From assembly GCA_018340805.1 (NCBI GenBank), contig JACMZG010001908.1, positions 43,208,475-43,272,474 on the forward strand: 64,000 bases of DNA. Direction: 5' to 3'. Below, in pieces: positions 1 through 14,700 of this stretch. The notes below the pieces were generated by a model. That model saw nothing but the letters and a program-made list of their open reading frames with translations. It was not told the DNA's origin and ran no database searches. The stretch comes from Microvelia longipes (Eukaryota > Arthropoda > Insecta > Hemiptera > Veliidae). The position numbers and the translations under genes are program-made. Positions within the stretch are counted from its first letter, which is position 1. Each line of letters opens with the position of its first letter.

Positions 1-330
1 AATTCTTGCTAAGTACTTAATAAAATTGGTCTTAGATAGCAAAAGGGTAGGGGAATATGAGAATCTACATTAGTTGACAAGGAATTCTTTTAACATAATT
101 TTAATTAAAAACTTTAAAATACAATTTAATACACTGATATTTATATTATGAATAATCAATTATTAATTAATAATCGAACGCAATAATTCAGCAACAGAAA
201 ATATTACCAACTTTGTTAAAAAAACATTTTATTTTGTAAGGTTGGCAGCATTACTTAAGACCTCCAGTGAACTGGCTTTTGTGTTATCAGTAGTGTTCCT
301 TCTATATATAGTATTATTTTAAGATCTTCC
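1..330. mobile_element. MITE family A, copy 1 (cut by window edge)
   Basis: Bases about 20-310 are an imperfect reverse complement of 6930-7210. Shared blocks include the stretch with GGGTAGGGGAATATGAGAATC and the arm around 240-320 (GGCAGCATTACTTAAGACC). The copy starts outside the window, so only one arm and the internal part are visible. No coding sequence. I infer a non-autonomous inverted-repeat element; the superfamily cannot be told. Confidence 0.6.
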
Positions 331-567
331 CCCTCAAGTACCCATGCCCTACTTTGGGTTTAGCTATTCACTGAGATATGGTCTCAAGTAGGTCTTTGCG
401 TCTTGTGTTATGTGTTATGCTGGTGCAAATGTATCTTCTTATAGTCATTTAGCTTAGTGTATCACAGTTAAAGCTATAGCATAACACACCTTACAAGCCA
501 AAGGGAAGCATGGGCTTCTTTTTTAAACTTCAATATGTTCACAAAATCTATAATATTGTAAAATGAA

Positions 568-727
568 CTATAATATGACACTCAGTTAACAGCATAGGAA
601 AATAGTGTTAAGGAACGAATGAGGTTGGCCTGATATAAATTTTGTGGGTGTAGTTAACACCTAGGACTAACCTCTTTGGCTCCCTCGCATTATTCTCCCA
701 CGCTGTCAACCGAGTGTCATACTATAG
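568..727. mobile_element. MITE family B, copy 1 (160-bp palindromic element)
   Basis: The two ends are inverted copies: 568 onward reads CTATAATATGACACTCAG and the end at 727 reads back as CTATAGTATGACACTCGG. The arms stay similar for about 60 bp (GACAGC-TGGGA, GAATGAGG blocks). The same element occurs at 46432-46574. It has no coding capacity and looks like a small snap-back MITE. Confidence 0.7.
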
Positions 728-739
728 CCTTTTAGAATA

Positions 740-3700
740 TCTCTTTATATCTCCCCTTTTAAAAAAGCACCATTCATCCCCCTCCACCCAAACTTCATTA
801 GCTTTTCTTAAGAATTTGCTGAAAAGGTTGTCAGTCTATGTGTTATTGTAGGTGATGTATCACTCTATGTTTACTGGCTAGGGGTGATTGATAAGCTGTT
901 AAATGCACTTTTTAGTGGAGGATTAACTTGTTAGGTTGTCTAATTGACTTTCTAGTGGATTATCTTCGTGTGGTATTTAGGTTGTGTCTATATGTGTCTT
1001 ATGACTTGTACTAGGTGTGATAGTATTTAATTAGATTTTCTATGGATAGGTTTGTGTATGATCCCAATTACTTTGATATTGCTTTAGTGATGTGTATCTA
1101 CTTCTCATCATTTATATTATGTATAGGTTGTATGTATCACTTCTCATAATTTTTCTCCTACTATCTTTAATTTCTTTATGGATAATATGGAGTTAGGGAG
1201 TAAAAGTTAATAGAATAAGTAGATTTACATTTAGTAGTGACTTAATACTGTTTTATTAAATGATAATATGTATTTATTTATTTATTTTTCATTATGTGTT
1301 TCCTTTATGTATTTTAATATCTTTTTTAATAATAGTGAAGTAATTTAAGAATTAGTTGTGTATAAATATATTGAATGATTCATTTGATGTGATGATATTG
1401 TAAGGATGGATTTCAGTTTAATTCCTCTTATATGATTAATGTGAATCTGAGGCCATATATACCAGCCGTCCTGTCTTTTCATTTATTTTTTATACTTTAT
1501 ATACATTATAAATTACTTTGTGGTTGACTCTTAATTCAGTTGTTATCAATTACTGTACCATTTATTAAAAATTTATATTTAATATAGTCTTGTTCCATCT
1601 AATATGTTGATTGTTGTATTCCTCCTACCTTTCTATATCTTTTAAGACCTGTTTTATAAATATATATTCTAGCATGTTGTTTTTAAGTTTTTATATTTGT
1701 TTATTGATTACTCTTATTCATATTTGTGATTTTATATTAATAATTTTATTATAATTATGTTTTTGTTGCGTTATGTTCTACAGGTTCGGTTCTCCTACTA
1801 TTACCTATGGGTTACCATACCCACCGTCAATCCTGAATTCTTTTGATCTTCATATCTTGTAATAGTACCATCTGTGGTTTACCTCTTGGGAGGTACTATA
1901 ATAGGATATATTCTTATAATATTAGTAATAAATATTTTTTATTTATATATACTATAGATAGGGTATATACAAAGTAGATATTCTAGTCTAGGGATATATA
2001 TAGCAGCTTACTGTCCCTATACTCCAATAGTGTTCTGTTGATTCTCTTAGAGTTTAGAAGATACAAGGTCAACGCTGAGGCAGTATTCGAGCAGTATGTT
2101 GTCACCTGATGATTTTTTTTTCGTGTACTTAATTAGAGTCAGTTTGTTGTTTTATTATTATTAGTCTACATCACAGATATAAGAGGTCTAAATATCTTGA
2201 ATTCTGTCTATCTATGTTGTACAAATGACGGTAAGCCATCTGGTAAGACTACGATTCGTATGGTCTATTACTCGGGAAGCATAATAGCGATATTATCTAA
2301 GTAATTCAACTATTCTTTTGCTCCTCCCAAGGAGATTATAGAAGATACAAAGATTCCTATACTGGGGCACTTTATCGTTTGTTTTACGATTGTATTGTTG
2401 TAAACAAACTGATTATTACTTAGATATATATATAAGTGATATTTGTTTGATTGCTTGATTTTTCTTTATGTGTGATAGATTTATTTTAATAATTAGTAAC
2501 CAGTATTTTGGTAATTAATGTTCTACTTTATATATTTAAGTAATTTGAGACCCTTAGTTTTTTATTGGGCCGTATCCTTTATACTATATTTTAGGACTTA
2601 TTTTCAGTATAAATTATGGACTCTTAGTTTTATGTGGGCTGATATCACTTCTTTGCTTATATATAATCCTCAATTGATGATTCTTTGTTAGAGTCACCCG
2701 TGGTATGCGGGTAAGGTACTAGATCCATACGATGAGTGTACTTTAATTGGTTTTATATATTTTTTCTTATGAGGTGTGTTTAATACATCTGACAGTATAA
2801 TCATATAGTTTCGGAGGAATATTAGGCTTTTTTTTTTAGCTGTGTATAATCATGAAGGTGATGGTAGGTGAAATGGTGATTTAGCATGGTAGAGCTGGCG
2901 TTATTGGTGCTGTTTGACTGATCGTGATAGCTGTGAATCTGATTTCACAGGTGGTAGTCTGTATAGTCCTTTCGTTTTTATATGTGAGGATTCATGGTTT
3001 GATAAGTCGATCTCAGAAATATTTGGTGCCCTAGTTGTTATATTCCTAGTTCCCGAATGTCTTCAGAGTTTATGCCGAATGTCCTGGATTGTGTAGTTTG
3101 ACAGGTATGAATTTTTCTAAATAAGTACGTTTCTTTCTTTTTCTTTTTAAATTCTTTGTAAGTAGGGATATCGTGCTTGTTGGTGTTATTCTTTTGATGG
3201 TTGGTGGTAGGTTTTGTTGTAAAGTTGTTATATCTTAGTGAGGATAGTAGTTAGTTATGTAGTTGTTTAATAAGACTGTGTATGTTGTGGTGAATGTATT
3301 AATGAATAAATTGATTACTGCATTGTTAGTACTGGTTGAGGGGAAGCAAGCAATGCAGACTGTGCTTGATTCATTGGTTGAAGATTGGAACCCAAGTCTT
3401 TTCTTTTCTTTCATATTCAATATATAGCAATTGCACGAGGATGTCGTTGGCTGTCGTTGTATGAATTCAAAAATTAACAGAGATAATGGTGTTATATAAC
3501 ATACTAGTTAAATATGTGCTTGAAGTTAGATTGGCTGGTTGTTACTTATATTGCTATAAAGTGTGTTTGATTTTTCTCTATAGATAACATTGTGTTTTAA
3601 TATTTGTAATTTTTTCTTTTTTTTTAGTATGTATTTATTTGTTTTAATGTAAATTTTTTTCATATGTCATAATAGTATTTTCTTTTTTCTTTTTTTATAT

Positions 3701-5549
3701 TTGTTATAAATTGTATAGTTAGGTTATATTTATATTAATCATTATGAATTATGAATTTTTCTTGTTATGTTATAGGTAATGGCTTACTTTCTTTCTTTCA
3801 ATGGAGGTAATTTTTTTTTTTTTTGATTTTATAGAGTGTAGGTTAATTTATTTATTTTATTATTTTATTTGGTATGAGAGTTCCTATGTTTGTTTATTAC
3901 AAGTGCAATAGTAATGTTATGTGAGTGTTGATAAACTTTACTTTAATAATGAAATTGTATATTACTTATATTTATGACTATGTTCATGTGATTTTAACAG
4001 GTCAGAGGATAGAAGCAATTGGTGTGAAAGAGTATAGATCGGCTAATATTGTAGGATAAATTGGAATATTAATATTCTCTACAAAGTTCCCTGGTCTTTA
4101 AAGTCAAGGAGCTGCGTGTGGACATAATTGTGTAAAATATCTTTTATTTTGTAAATTTGAAATTTAAGTTATCGTCTACTGAGGCTTTCCTGTCTTGTGT
4201 TATTTAAGTCTCAGGAAGGGTGTGTTGTAACTTTCGAGGAGTCTTTAATATACTTTATAAATTAAGAATAATTATTTTGCAATTATTGGAGTGTTTTCCA
4301 TCTATTTTCCGAATGCTTCAGTCTTTACATCAAATCTTTCTATGAATTTGTACTTTTTATTATTGTATGTTCATTTATGAAGAGATAATAGTGAGATTTT
4401 TTTTTCTGTGATGTATTAAAATAACTAAAGAAGCCTATTTGGGATATTCCTAAATTGTGATAATTCGTTGTTACATTGGTGGATGATATTTTCTATATTG
4501 TATATATTTTTATTTAAAAATTGTTGCTTGTTTTCTTGGCGGACTAGTCAATAATGGTCAATTAGACGTTTGGTGGTTAATTTCACTTATTGTGACTTCA
4601 ATATAATTGTTATATTAATGGGTTTTAAGATCTCTTCAACAAACTTCCCTGTCTTACAGTCAAAGGAAGCATTGGGAATAAATAATAACTTCTTATGATT
4701 TGTAATTATTTTTGAGTCTAACCTTAATGTTTTAGGGTGTCTTGATGTAATGTCAGGTAAGGTGGGGTGATTAATTATTAAATAAAAATATTAAGAGTTG
4801 GCTTGTTTAAGAATATTAATTATCTCTACAAGGTTCCCTGTCTTACAAGTTCGTAGGGAGCTTGACGTTTTTTTTATACTTCTTTATATTGTCTTGAACC
4901 CTTCTGTTTGTATTATTGGTAAATGAATGTAGTATTGACAGTATTGTTTTTGAGTGTTAAATCTCAGTTGACAGCGTAGGAATTTAAGATTTTGCCAATG
5001 TAGGCCCTATTGTTGTTGGTTTGGCGTGTCTTTCTAGTAATAGATTTGTGTGGCTATATGTAGGGTTTTAACCTCTACTTTCGTATTGTGGCCCTCGTGC
5101 TGTATGCAAACTTAATATGTAGGTATTTTTATACCGCTCTGTATAGAGTTATTGATTTAAAGCGGCTGGGGACGTGTTTTATGGGTAGTTATAAGTTAAA
5201 TGGGCGTTTCGTATTTGTCCAACAGATTTTTGCTATTAATATGTAGTTCACCAATATGTTGGTACAAATATTGCACTGTTGGGATACTTTTTCTTTGATT
5301 CACTGACTGCGAGGAACTAGTTGTGTGATTATAATTTTGTGGGGTAGTTAGGTGACTCTAGATAGTTGATTTTTTATTTTTGATTTTATAGTTAACTGCA
5401 GCGGTCGTTCCTATATATATTATTTAAGGTTATATATTAAAAATGAATGGTGTGGAAACTGGTTTTTTCGGAATATTCTATATTCTAATCAATGTTTATG
5501 GTGGCAAAGAGTATTATTGATTGTCAGTTTGCTTTGTTTACATTTCTAG
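740..5549. other. AT-rich non-coding stretch
   Basis: About 4.8 kb with no exon I can support on either strand. It would be KATNIP intron or upstream sequence. Short low-complexity runs occur (TATT repeats near 1270, T runs near 3600-3830). A block near 4970 (CTCAGTTGACAGCGTAGG) resembles the end of MITE family B. I looked here for the preceding KATNIP exon (a WGD-x-YY-x-GL motif) and did not find it. Confidence 0.5.
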
Positions 5550-5715
5550 GTTATTAAACAACGTCAATGAAACTACAGACCCTGACAATATGTGGAAAGC
5601 CAGTGTTGATAATAATAACACTATAACGATTAAATTATTGTTCCAATCTCCAATCCATATATCTTGTATTACTCTGTGGAATTATAATGAGAACTTAGAC
5701 ATGTCTTACTGTGGG
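5550..5715 (+). CDS. KATNIP: KATNIP exon (first one visible)
   Basis: Acceptor TTTCTAG ends at 5549; donor GTGAGT starts at 5716. The exon begins with the last base of a codon, so a preceding exon ending in phase 2 is expected. It encodes [17 protein letters not shown] and ends [16 protein letters not shown], matching the repeat in DUF4457 that runs from a 'DGVN-TTD-MW' block to a 'WNYN' block. Confidence 0.85.
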
Positions 5716-8700
5716 GTGAGTTCATTTATATTATAAGATTTCAATTAATACAGCTAATAGGTGGCAGTAGTAAGAAGATTTAACCACACTATAATTGTAA
5801 AAGAAATCACTTATTCTAACATACTCTCCTATCCAGGTTGGGATATGAAAGTATTAAGTGTTGGTACTTGCAAGTTGAGTGGATAAAATAATATTTTTCT
5901 AACATAGCGTAGAGTCTAATTGGTGCGTAATGGTTGCAACTACCACCTGAGATGTCCCCACAGGTGTTATCCCTGATGAGCCACTGGGCTCTGAAGGAGG
6001 TATCATCATTATATTGAGTCTTAGATTATTTTTGGTTTGGGCTCTTTAGTAGTTTTTGTGAAAACTCTTAGTGTTTACTAGAATCAGAAGCATGTTCCAG
6101 TTTGGAGATGAAGTTAAAGATTGTATTTTGACTAGGTATCACTTGTAATTGATCAGCTATTACAAGTGTGATAGATGATCAGCTATGGAGCTAATCCTAA
6201 TACAACAAGTTCTTGTCACAGAAGTCAGAACTTATCTAGAAAAAATACTTAACCTGACAAGGATTCTCATTGGTGCTACCCTAACAAAGAGACTAATACT
6301 ATTAGAGGGAGTACAGAACCCAATTAACACAGTGATAAACTGTGGAGAGACTTTTTATTCTTTCGTTCTATTACGATGGACTCCATTTATGCTCATTTTA
6401 AAACAACAGTGATAAGGGGTCTGGAAGTGAGACAGTTTCCATAAGTGCCTTAACTGTACTTATCCCTGCTATATTCTCCCAAGAGAGAGACTAGATACTC
6501 CCCCACCCCTCTACAACCCCTATTGTAGCACAAACTCTACAAACGGCGGACATTTTACAGTGATGCCACATTAAACCACTTTTTTCAACACAGACAATTA
6601 AAGAATACATCCAATAGATAATAATTAAAACTTATTTAAAACAAAAAATTCGACAAATAATTTAATATTTACGTGAAATTGTAATTATTATGAAAAATCA
6701 AAAATGATGTCACCAATGTACCGTTACGGTGCCTAGCTACCCAAGGAATGATAAGAACTGTTGTATCCTCCCTCTAATAGTATTAGTCTCTTTGTACCCT
6801 AACAATACAGCTGAGACTCATTTCTGAAGCCTGATGTGTCTTGTCCATCAAGACAGACTGCTGTTTAGTTGACACATATTTTTATTTTGATATTATTTCC
6901 AAGGACTTAAACTTAGAATAATACTATATATAGATGGAGCACTACGCGGTTCACTGGTGATCTTAAGTAATGCTGCCACCCTAACAATATACAATTTTCT
7001 TATACAAAAGTTGGTATTACTTCCGTTTGCTGAATTATTATGTTCTATTATTAATTAATAATTGATTATTCATGATATACTAATATAAATATTGGTGCAT
7101 TACAATATTTTAAGCATTTTAAATTGTAGTTTAACGTTTTTAATTAAAATTATATTAAAAATAGTCCTTGTCAACTAAATGTAGATTCTTGTACTCCCCT
7201 ACCCTTTTGCTATCTAAGACCTGTTTTATTAAATATTCAGCAGGTGTTTTAAGTTATTATATTTATTACTTAAGATCTTTTCCATTTGTGGATATTTATA
7301 ATACATTTATAAAATAATGTTTTGTTGTTAGGGTGGTACCCCTACTTATGACCACCAGTCAACTGGCTTTCGTGTTATCAGTAGAATTACATTGTGTTTA
7401 CAGTCCCATGCTCCTTCTATATTAGTATTATTCTAAGGACTTGAAACGTTTTTTAGGCATTTGTTATTTATTTATTACATTTATTTATTTTGTAACTTGT
7501 AGGTAAAACTTCTCTCAGTAAGGATAGATGGTAAAGTAATAGTGGAAGATGTTCTAGTCAGGAAAGCCCCTGGAGATTGCCACTATCTGTTTGCTCAAAA
7601 AATACCACTAGTCAAATTTACCCAAGCCAATCCAATTTTTAATATAAATCCACCATTTTCTATATCAGGTAATATTTATTAAAATGTCAATTTATTTTTT
7701 TTTTAAATGGCTACGGAATACCTTGGAATTCATTCGGATTCGCTTGACTACTTTGTGAAAACTACTCAGGAGGTCATAAACCCACTAAAACAGATAATAC
7801 AGGTGAAATACAGAGTTTGGATTTCAGTGCAAATGCAATACTTTTCCTACATACTTATGGTATAAATGAGAAAAAGTAAAAATCCAATTATTTAGTAATT
7901 TTTATTGTGTCGTGATATTTACAAATTATCTCAAAACAATGTGTTTTAATACATTATAAAATTTACCTTTGAAGTTGTTGTTGGTTTTGGCTCATAGGAA
8001 ACTAATAAGTGTGCTCAACTTCTTGGAGTAAAATTGGATAAGAAATTGTAGTGGAAACAATGTACAAATAACCATATGTATAAGTATACTAGTAGAATGA
8101 GTGTGAATGGAGTCCATTACAAATAATGAAAACTACAAAGTCTCTCCACAAAACAAAACTTTATTGGCAAAGCGCTTTCAACCTAACTAGAGGCCATCAT
8201 CAGTGCAAAACCGTTAAGATGTTAAAGAAGTAGAGAAGTGATTCTATGTTTTCTTACTAGGAATTAGAGTCAGACTCTTAACGGTTTTTCACTGATGATG
8301 GCCTCTAGTTAGGTTGAAAGTGCTTTGCCAATAAAGTTTTGTTTTGTGGAGAGTCTTTTCTTTTTTTCATTCATATGTATAAGCTTACTACTGATATATG
8401 TGATATAAGAATAATAACTGATAATAAATATTGTATCCTAGCAAGTTTTAAAAATTATTTAATAAAATTGTGTAATTGTAAATTAAAAAAAATCGGGCAC
8501 AGAGTACCTCGGAACTTTTCTTCATCACATCGGATTCGCTACGCTCATCCTCCTCAGAATATACAATTTACCAAATTCATACTGCAACACGTCTTCGAAC
8601 TCGCTTCGCTCGTCCTCAGATAGTAAATACACCCTTTTCATTTGCACCCACACAACACTGACCACTCTCAATGCTGCTTGACCATGAACTTTTATGGTCT

Positions 8701-11700
8701 TACAGAACCAATAGATATATTTGTTGTATTAAAACGAAACTTAGTGTGCTCATTTAAGGAAATAGAAATATCCTAATATACAATTATATTAGACAAATAA
8801 AATAGTTAATATAGAAAAAAATAAAGTTAAAAATCTAGATATAATTTAGTATTTAATTAATAAGTTATTATAAAAGATAAAAATAAGTAAATAAAAAATA
8901 AATACATAAAAATTCAATTTAAAAAAAAAACACTTTAAAATAAATTACTAAATAAATAAATTTCTTAATAAATAAATAACAATAAATAAACTTGTAACAA
9001 TAATAAAATAAAAATTAATACTTTTTGAAAGATTCCAAAAAAGACTCCAAAAGAACAAATATAAATTAATAACTATCAAAGTCTACCATAACAAGTTTAG
9101 AACTAACAAAAATAACCTAGCCTAACAAAACAAGTTTAAAAAGCAGCTACAACTAAAGAGACTGAAGCCAGCCAGTTATCTTTTTGATAAATATTTTTAA
9201 ATTATCTTTACCAAGAAGAGACTTGTGAAATTGATTTGTCCAATGTGGAAGCAACCAATACAATCATTTCTTTCCAACGTCAGTCCTAATCCTTGGAACT
9301 AAAAACCTCTCCGTGTATAAATAAATTATAAAACAAGACTGATATGAGTCAATACTAGCTTTGTGACATAAAATATTGATTAATATGTTAGTGTTATTAT
9401 AATTAATTATTCAGAATCATAATTATTTTATTGGTGTAAAAATTTAAACTTAAAAAAATAAACTAAAGATATGCTTCAAGATTTTATTAAAGTTTTGTTC
9501 CTTGAAGATGATTATACTCCTTGGGCTATATCTTTCTACATAGTCATGTGACTAAAAAATCAGCTGGAAGGGAGGAAATGCAACGCTTGTAACACAGTAA
9601 AAGGAAAGAAAAAAGTCCCTAATAGAGATAATAAAACTTAAATGGATATTATGGTTGTCCTGTGACGTCACTGAAGAATCTGTAGATATTTTTTTCTTTC
9701 CGAAGTTGGATGCCTGCTGCTTCTATTAAAACAGCTGTTTTTTCATGTAGAAAGATATAGCGCATAGAGTATAGTGATGGGGAAGGAATATGAAACTAGT
9801 TCCGATGTGTTGACAGGTCTCGAGTCAGGTGATGAATATGAAGTAGCCGAGACACCATGTGGTTTTGTTTATCAATTTACGCTTTTATCATCGTGGGGAG
9901 ATGTTTATTACATTGGTTTGAACGGTATAGAACTATTTGATATTCAGGGAAGACCTATAAATATTGAAAAATCTGGTATGTTGTTATCATCCAAGCTTGT
10001 TTACTTATGGACGTTAGATATTGCTTTTAATTGTTTCTTTCTCAAATACTATGTTTTTTAAGTAGTTTATCATACTTAATTTTATTTTAAAAAAAGAGTA
10101 GTGGCAGTAGTATTAAAGGTGGGGGAGATCCTAGATCTTAGCAATTATGTCTCTGGGACGCTTTTTGCCAGCCCCAAGAACGTCCTCACCTCTTACCTAA
10201 TAGAATCTCTATTCTCTTTGAACCTGTCTGATTCCTTAATGAACTTCAGAACATCTGCCCATGGGAGTTTCACTGAGTCGTCGTCTAGAAGAGTGGCTGA
10301 TCCAAATATACTAAACCTCAATCTAGCGTATGCTTCACATGATCCCAAAGTGATCCGTCGTCTCTTCCCCAACTTCACACTTGGGACACATTGGCTCTGC
10401 TTTTATTTTCATGGCATGCAAATGTCTCTGAAGCCAGCAATGACCTGTCAAGATCCCCTCCAGGTATCTGAAGCTCTTCCTCCCCAAAGAGAGAGCCCAC
10501 ACACTTTGTTGGCTTTCTTCTACATTTTCCTAGCTTGTCTGCAATTAGCAAAAAAAAGTAACTAACAGATCTCAAGTATTTTTAAGTAAAACAAACCTTA
10601 GTTCTATTGATAAAAAATGAATGAATAAAAATAGTAGTCTATTAACTAAAATTATTTAAATTATCTTAAACTTTGACTCTTTTGGTAATCTACAGTATAG
10701 GAAATTATTTTTGCCATATTAAAACTATATTTAGGCAAAAGATTATAGTAATTTAATGAAACTTACCAGCAGAGACCTATTTTTCAGTACACCCTGGTAC
10801 ACAGCACGTCCTTACTATTATTAAAAGACCATGAATTTTAGTTTAGTTATTCTAATTTATTATATTAGTTATTCTTAAGAATAGGTACGAAAGTTGGGAA
10901 AAAGGAGTTAAAAGAAATAGGTAGTTAGTAATTAAAAGGAAAGTTACTAACAGAAAAAGAAATATAAGTATCAAATAAAAGAATTATTAAAAGAAATAAA
11001 TAAAGTAATAAATTGCACAAAACACGCGCTGACAATTCAAATATATCAACAACAATCAACCAAAATACCATCTTAATACAATCATTAAAAAAAAAAATAA
11101 ATGTAAGTATCAAATAAAAGAATTATTAAAAAAAATAAATAAAGTAATAAATTACACAAAACACATTGTATCAATCAATTCAAATGTATCAACAATCGAC
11201 CAAATACCATCAAAATACAATCCTTAAATAAAAAAAACCTAGGTTTTGATAATTTTTTTAATGAAAACTTTGTGTGATGAGGGTTACTATGGCGGCACTA
11301 GTGCATTCTTACAGTGTGCCCCATGAAACCCATTGCTCTATACAGTTAGATACGAGTGCCACCCCGTGCCATAACCTCTGCTGTTCCTAGTGGATATAAT
11401 TTACTTAAACTTAAAAGATATTAAATTATTAATCCTTTAATTGCATAAACATGACTGAATATGTGAGTCAGGTCACCTTTTTTTAATGGAGAGACAAGCG
11501 CTCTGGCGCTTTCTAAGCACGGAGTGCCTCAAGGCTCTGTTCTTGGACCCCTGCTGTTCTTAATTTACATTAATGATCTCCCTGAATATGGAGCCTTGGG
11601 TCTAAGATTTGCGGATGATAATTCTTGATGGAATATTTAATAAAATAGATGATATTGTCAAGCTCGCAAATGACTGGTTTATAGTAAATAAGTTAACTTT

Positions 11701-11739
11701 AAATGAGTCAAAGAACCAGATTTTAACTCACACTCTTAA

Positions 11740-11771
<32 letters not shown>

Positions 11772-14700
11772 TTAACATTTTGCCCATGAAAATACTTGGA
11801 GTGTCCCTTGATAGCACCCTTAATTGGAAAGCTCATGTTAATGAGTTAGGAAGTAAACTTTCATCTATTTTTTTGCTACGTAAACTTAGTTTAACTTTAG
11901 ATATTGATACCATGAAGCTTGCTTACTATGCGCATTTTCATTCGCGTTTGCTGTATTGTATTAAAGAATGGGGAGCATCCCCCGTAGCCAACACTATTTT
12001 TATTTTGCAAAAAAAAAGTTATCCGTATCATGAATAATGCTAAAAATGACAACAAGTGCAAACAATATTCTATTGAAAATAAAATTCTAACTTTTCTTTC
12101 AGCCTATATTTTTTTATTGTTGTTGTTCTTTAAAGCAAAGTATGATGAGGGGGAGTTCAATTATATTAAGAACCACAATTATGACACTAAATATATTGCT
12201 AACATCAATATTCCTACTTGTAGGCTCAACAAATCACATCAGTCCCCAAATTATAATGGAATAAGGTGCTTTAATAAGTTACCCGCTTCAATAGTTGAAC
12301 TTCCACCCAAAACTTAAAAAAAAACATTAAAACATTGTTGCTTGAGAAAGCCTACTATAGTGTTAAGGAGTTTTTAGCTGATAACTTAGTATTCCCACCT
12401 TAAATGTTTAGTGTTTTTCATGTAATGTTATGCTTTTTTTTTTTATTTTTAATCAAGTTTGTTGTTCAAGTTATGCTGTCTATGTTTATGGAGTCTATGT
12501 AATAGTTTACAATCAATTTGTTTTTATTGTTTATTTCATTTCATTGTAAAATTTTTACAATTGAAAAACTTTGTAATAAAGTAACCTCAAGTATGTAAAT
12601 AAATAAATAAATATATTTTCATATATTTATAATGTCACTTATGTTTAAATGTATTCCAACATTTATTGATGAAGTCATTTGAATTATTCCAGCTATCAAT
12701 GCATATCCTTCAAGTATTAATATTTTAGAAGGTATAGAGAATGATGTTAGAACTGCTGATAAGTTGATTGACGGTGTGAATAATACGAGAGACGGGAGGC
12801 ATGCTTGGCTTGCTCCTATACTCCCGACCCAGGTAACCAAACTACATCTTTTGTCAATTTAAGTTTAAAATTATGAAATTTCATTTGTGGGACACTGCAG
12901 AGCATGTTTGAAAGAGATCAAATTATTTTTTTTAAAAAACTAAGGGTTTTGGTTTTTTTTTAAAACAACTAAGGGTTTTAGTTTTTTCAAAAAACTAAGG
13001 CTGCGATTTAATCAAAAGCCGTTTTCCGACCTGTTAATCCCAGTGAGTACAGTCTATCGACTACTTTAAAAATCTTGAAAGGAGCAGGAAAAAACTATGT
13101 AAACAAATGAGGTTATTTTACCCGTATTTTCTTGGCGATGTTTTTGTACATTTCTTTTATGCAGTTTTATTTTAAAATATCATTTTTAAGATTAATTTGA
13201 AAGAAGTTTTCAAAACGGTTTAATCAAAAGAAGAACCACAAACAAAGTGAACAATGGCTGGGAAGAAGGTTTTTTCCCTTCAGCGGTTATGGTGGTAGGG
13301 ATTTTTCTCTTTTTAAGTGAGGGGTTGGCAGCAGATTCTCTGATTGGTCAATCACCAAAATACTTATGACCTATGGGATTTTTAAACTAAACGATAGACT
13401 GTAGAAAGAGTTTTTCGGTAGGCGTGTCTCCATATTGTCGTGATTTTGCAGATCAAAGTGACTAAAAAAAGGTGCACTCAAGTCCACCAACATTTTTGTC
13501 AGCTTTACATTTTTTAATTTGTTTTGGCCTTTCTTTTCGCCAACTAGAATGAAGCGTACTTATTTTAACGTTACAATATGTTGTTATTAGTTGCTTTTAG
13601 TTAAATCTTCAAATTTAGCAGAGTTCATTAAAAACGTTGTTAAATAAATTGGACAAGTTCATTTTGCACTATTCTACTCTGCTCATGAACGGGAGTGCAC
13701 TATTCTACTCTGCTCATGAACGGGAGTGCACTATTCTACTCTGCACAATTCTTTTTTACACTTATAGTTATCATTTGAATTATGAATTATCATCTAACTA
13801 TTTATCATTAACAATTATCATTTGACATGTATAATTTTGTCTATACAATACTTTCGAAAATTCACTAATATTTACTTCTAGGTTAATAAAATCTACATTG
13901 TGTTTGATAGCCCAACATGCATATCTATGGTCAAACTATGGAACTATGGGAAAACACCATCAAGAGGAGTTAAAGAATTTGGGGTAATTTTTAACCATTA
14001 AATGTTTCTTCTTATGATTATTTTGTAAACTTAGAGAATGATTTCTATTTACAGACATTAATTTCTATTCATAGAGAATAACTTTTAAGTTTTGGATTGA
14101 TTTCTAAACTTAGAGAATGATTTTTAAATTTAGAAACTAATTTCTATTTATAGAGAATAACTTCTAAGTTTTGGATTGATTTCTAAACTTAAACTTAGAG
14201 AATGATTTTTAAATGTAGACTAATTTCTATTTATAGTGAATGACTTCAAATTTTTGGATTGATTTAGAGAATGATTTTTAAATGTAGAGACTAATTTCTA
14301 TTTATAGTGAATGACTTCTAAGTTTTGGATTGATTTAAAGAATGATTTTTAGATGTAGAGACTAATTTCTATTTATAGAGAATAACTTTTAAGTTTTGGA
14401 TTCATTTCTAAACTTAGAGAATGATTTTTAAATGTAGTGACTAATTTCTATTCATAGAAAATTACTTCAAAGTTTTGGATTGATTTAGAGTATGATTTTT
14501 GAATGTAGAGACTAATTTCTATTTGTAGTTAATGACTTCTAAGTTTTGGATTGATTTCTAAACTTAGAGAATGATTTTTAAATGTAGTGACTAATTTCTA
14601 TTTATAGTACTAAGTTTTGGATTGATATCTAAACTTAGAGAATGATTTTTAAAAGTAGAGACTAATTTCTATTTAAAGTACTAAGTTTTGGATTGATTTC

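Noticed and set aside
2914..3096. 60-codon open frame considered as an upstream KATNIP exon
   Set aside because: No KATNIP motif, and no acceptor/donor in the needed phase (the next exon requires phase 2).
6185..6412. 75-codon open frame
   Set aside because: Part of MITE family D in a KATNIP intron; no similarity to the family's other copies as protein.
10101..10565. 154-codon plus-strand open frame
   Set aside because: It is antisense to a LINE RNase H tail with clear family motifs on the minus strand.
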